This document shows, one piece after another, positions 5,916 to 7,323 of a stretch of 7,323 nucleotides of DNA (position 1 is its first letter; each line of letters opens with the position of its first letter). The notes under the pieces are model-generated. The model made no database searches. It saw only the letters and a program-made list of their open reading frames with translations, and was not told where the DNA came from. Origin of the DNA: CAYZJD01 sp964478455. GTDB taxonomy: Bacteria > Acidobacteriota > Terriglobia > Bryobacterales > Bryobacteraceae. Location of the stretch: positions 1 to 7,323 of the forward strand of contig CAYZJD010000246.1 of the NCBI GenBank assembly GCA_964478455.1. The letters run 5' to 3'. Both the position numbers and the translations under genes were made by a program.

Positions 5916-6468
5916 GGCCGCAGTGCGAAGGTTGATCCTCCTTCTTGTTCCGCTCCTTGTGGCCGTATGCGTCCGCGCCGACATCGCCGGATGCGCCTGT
6001 GATCCCCAGCAGCCTGCAACCTTAGAGCCGCGCGAGTGTGGACTGACCCGCGAAGCCATGAAGCACCCGTCCGGCTCCAGCATCTTCTTTCTGAAGGACA
6101 TCAGCCCGCGCAAACAGCAACGGATGCTGGCGCTACCCTGCCGCGCGGGGAAGGGTGTTTATCGGCTGTCGGACCTCACCCCCGGCGAGAGGCTGGAGCT
6201 TTGGACCGCCGCTATCGAGAAAGCCAAGGAGCTATGGGGCGAGGACTGGGGGGTCGCCGTCAACGGCGACAAGGTCCGCACGCAGTGCCACCCGCACGTT
6301 CACATCGGCAAGTTTCTCAAAGCCGCCGAGAAGAAGGGCTACACCGTTATCCGCCATCCGCGCCAGATCCCCGTTCCCGACGGCGATGGCCTCTGGATCC
6401 ACCCGGCGGGCGGCGGGATGCACGTGCATCGCGGCGAGCAAATCTGCGAGACTGTCCTTCTAAGGTAG
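5914..6468 (+). CDS. Exported histidine-triad (HIT)/CDP-diacylglycerol pyrophosphatase-like protein
   Basis: This 184-residue protein has an apparent N-terminal signal peptide: VRR followed by a hydrophobic run (LILLLVPLLVAVCV, about residues 8-20) and a possible signal peptidase I site after VRA (22). An IAGC lipobox-like tetrapeptide ends at Cys27 but sits behind Arg and Asp. The mature part includes FFLKDISPRK (59-67), a helix near 90-110 and the histidine triad HPHVHIG (His126, His128, His130), preceded by RTQC. It ends with IHPAGGGMHVH (162-172). The triad and the preceding R-x-Q pattern recall HIT hydrolases and, within that superfamily, the membrane CDP-diacylglycerol pyrophosphatase (Cdh), which cleaves a nucleotide phosphoanhydride. 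Enzymatic activity is inferred only. No Shine-Dalgarno precedes the ATG at 5914. The in-frame GTG at 5923 would give 181 residues, and an upstream ATG at 5821 would hide the signal peptide and overlap the divergent gene. It is followed after 6 nt by the UxaA-type gene. Confidence 0.75.
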   Translation: MAAVRRLILLLVPLLVAVCVRADIAGCACDPQQPATLEPRECGLTREAMKHPSGSSIFFLKDISPRKQQRMLALPCRAGKGVYRLSDLTPGERLELWTAAIEKAKELWGEDWGVAVNGDKVRTQCHPHVHIGKFLKAAEKKGYTVIRHPRQIPVPDGDGLWIHPAGGGMHVHRGEQICETVLLR

Positions 6469-6474
6469 TACTGG

Positions 6475-7323
6475 GTGTCGCTGCACGAAATCGCTAAGCT
6501 CCCGACGGCGGAGAATTCCCTCATCCGTCTGCATCCCGTGGACAACGTTGCGGTAGCGCGCGTGTCCCTGTCCCCGGGCGCGCGGCTCGTCGCCGGCGAG
6601 CGCGAGATCGCGGCTCGCGACACCGTTCCCGCCGGCCACAAGATCGCCCTGGCTTCCATCGCCGCCGGCGCGCTGGTGCTCCGCTACGGGGAGGCGATCG
6701 GGCGCGCCAGCCGCCCGATCGAAGCGGGGGAGCACGTCCACACGCACAATCTCCTTTACGAAGAGCTGGCGCCGCTCTACGAGTTTCCGGAAAAGGACCT
6801 TGCGCTTCCGGAGCCGAAGAAGGCGCCGGCGTTTCTCGGCTACCTCCGCCCTGACGGCCGCGTCGGCACGCGCAACTACATCGCCGTGGTCGCGGCCAGC
6901 AATTGTGCCGCTCACACCGCCGAGCTGATCGCGCGCGGCTACGAAAACGAAACACTCCCTCCAGGAGTGGACGGCGTTGTCGCCTTTCCGCACGGCGACG
7001 GCTGCGGGCACGCCTTCGGGCCGGATACGATCCAGCTCCGGCGCACGCTTTCGGGCGTGCTCGATCACCCGAACGTGTTCGCCGCGGTGATCCTCGGGCT
7101 CGGCTGCGAGGTCAACCAGATCGATCACTATCTCGGGCCGGACGGGCCCCGTGGTGGGCGCCTAGTCGGGCTGACGCTCCAGCAGAGCGGCGGGACGCGC
7201 GCCACCGTGGAGGCGGCGCGCGCCCAGATCGGGAAGCTCGTCGAGGAAGCCGCAGCCGAACGCCGCGTCGAGGTTCCCGCATCGAGGATCGTCCTCGGGC
7301 TGAACTGCGGCGGCTCGGATTCC
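6475..7323 (+). CDS. uxaA: UxaA-family altronate/galactarate dehydratase, N-terminal part (runs off right edge)
   Basis: 283 codons are visible from a GTG at 6475, roughly half of the usual 500-odd residue enzyme. The family dehydrates D-altronate (UxaA) or D-galactarate (GarD) to a 2-keto-3-deoxy sugar acid, using iron, in hexuronate or aldarate catabolism. The N-terminal SAF domain spans about residues 16-93 (LHPVDNVAVA, AGHKIALASI, then GEAIGRAS and EHVHTHNL). After a linker the catalytic domain starts at GYLRPDGRVGTRNY (122-135), followed by SNCAAH (142-147), FPHGDGCGHAFG (171-182), LGLGCEVNQ (207-215) and LNCGGSDS at the window edge. The conserved Cys144, Cys177, Cys211 and Cys278 are candidate metal-site residues. 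The frame has no suitable ATG. AAGG lies 9 nt before the GTG, and the HIT-like stop is only 6 nt upstream in the same frame, so the two are probably one transcript. Altronate versus galactarate specificity cannot be decided here, so the symbol is provisional. Confidence 0.9.
   Translation, partial: MSLHEIAKLPTAENSLIRLHPVDNVAVARVSLSPGARLVAGEREIAARDTVPAGHKIALASIAAGALVLRYGEAIGRASRPIEAGEHVHTHNLLYEELAPLYEFPEKDLALPEPKKAPAFLGYLRPDGRVGTRNYIAVVAASNCAAHTAELIARGYENETLPPGVDGVVAFPHGDGCGHAFGPDTIQLRRTLSGVLDHPNVFAAVILGLGCEVNQIDHYLGPDGPRGGRLVGLTLQQSGGTRATVEAARAQIGKLVEEAAAERRVEVPASRIVLGLNCGGSDS

Noticed and set aside
5983..5994. Lipobox (IAGC) making the HIT-like protein a lipoprotein
   Set aside because: The tetrapeptide fits the consensus, but Arg and Asp stand between it and the hydrophobic core, which is unusual for lipoprotein signals. 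Cleavage after VRA is more likely. Not excluded.
5847..6113. 89-codon N-terminal extension of the leading Gfo/Idh gene
   Set aside because: It would overlap the divergent HIT-like gene and precede the Rossmann fold with non-native sequence. The perfect ribosome site at 5849-5856 supports the ATG at 5846.
6466..6477. Stop-codon readthrough fusing the HIT-like protein to UxaA (TAG TAC TGG GTG in one frame)
   Set aside because: The shared frame is probably chance. A fusion would export a cytoplasmic-type dehydratase, and the GTG has its own AAGG at a workable distance.
6460..7128. Minus-strand open frame (222 codons) across the UxaA region
   Set aside because: The plus strand encodes unmistakable SAF and UxaA motifs through the same stretch. 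The minus-strand product is charged and repetitive with no domain, so it is a shadow.

Overview
This is GC-rich bacterial chromosomal DNA, almost entirely coding. It carries metabolic enzymes and no sign of mobile elements, RNA genes, CRISPR arrays or phage. The tightly packed operons, the sugar-acid and amino-acid catabolic enzyme families and the style of the small exported histidine-triad-like protein would fit a soil heterotroph such as an Acidobacteriota (Solibacter/Bryobacter-like) genome. That placement is an impression from gene content, not a measured result.

Positions 1-5846 hold a six-gene operon on the minus strand, transcribed right to left. In order of transcription the genes are: a Gfo/Idh/MocA-type oxidoreductase (4782-5846), a D-2-hydroxyacid dehydrogenase (3770-4771), a class III PLP aminotransferase (2425-3753), an M20 metallo-deacylase/peptidase (1154-2428), a zinc-dependent medium-chain dehydrogenase (120-1157), and the first 36 codons of a second Gfo/Idh/MocA oxidoreductase that leaves the window at base 1. 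Gaps are 10 and 16 nt, followed by an ATGA overlap, a GTGA overlap and a Shine-Dalgarno that overlaps the preceding stop codon. The genes are therefore almost certainly one co-translated unit. No transporter or regulator is visible, and the operon continues beyond the left edge.

Positions 5847-5913 are a short divergent intergenic region. It contains a strong ribosome site for the minus-strand operon and a perfect TATAAT on the plus strand that abuts the plus-strand coding region. This raises the possibility of a leaderless plus-strand mRNA.

Positions 5914-7323 hold a plus-strand pair: a small, probably exported HIT/CDP-diacylglycerol-pyrophosphatase-like protein (5914-6468), then after 6 nt a GTG-initiated altronate/galactarate dehydratase of the UxaA family (6475 to beyond the right edge).

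Functionally, the UxaA homologue points to sugar-acid dehydration. The minus-strand operon combines three kinds of NAD(P)-dependent oxidoreductase with a deacylase and an aminotransferase. This looks like a pathway that removes an acyl or similar group from an amino compound, transaminates it and interconverts alcohol, keto and hydroxyacid intermediates. The actual substrate cannot be read from the sequence, and I do not recognise this exact six-gene set as a named pathway.
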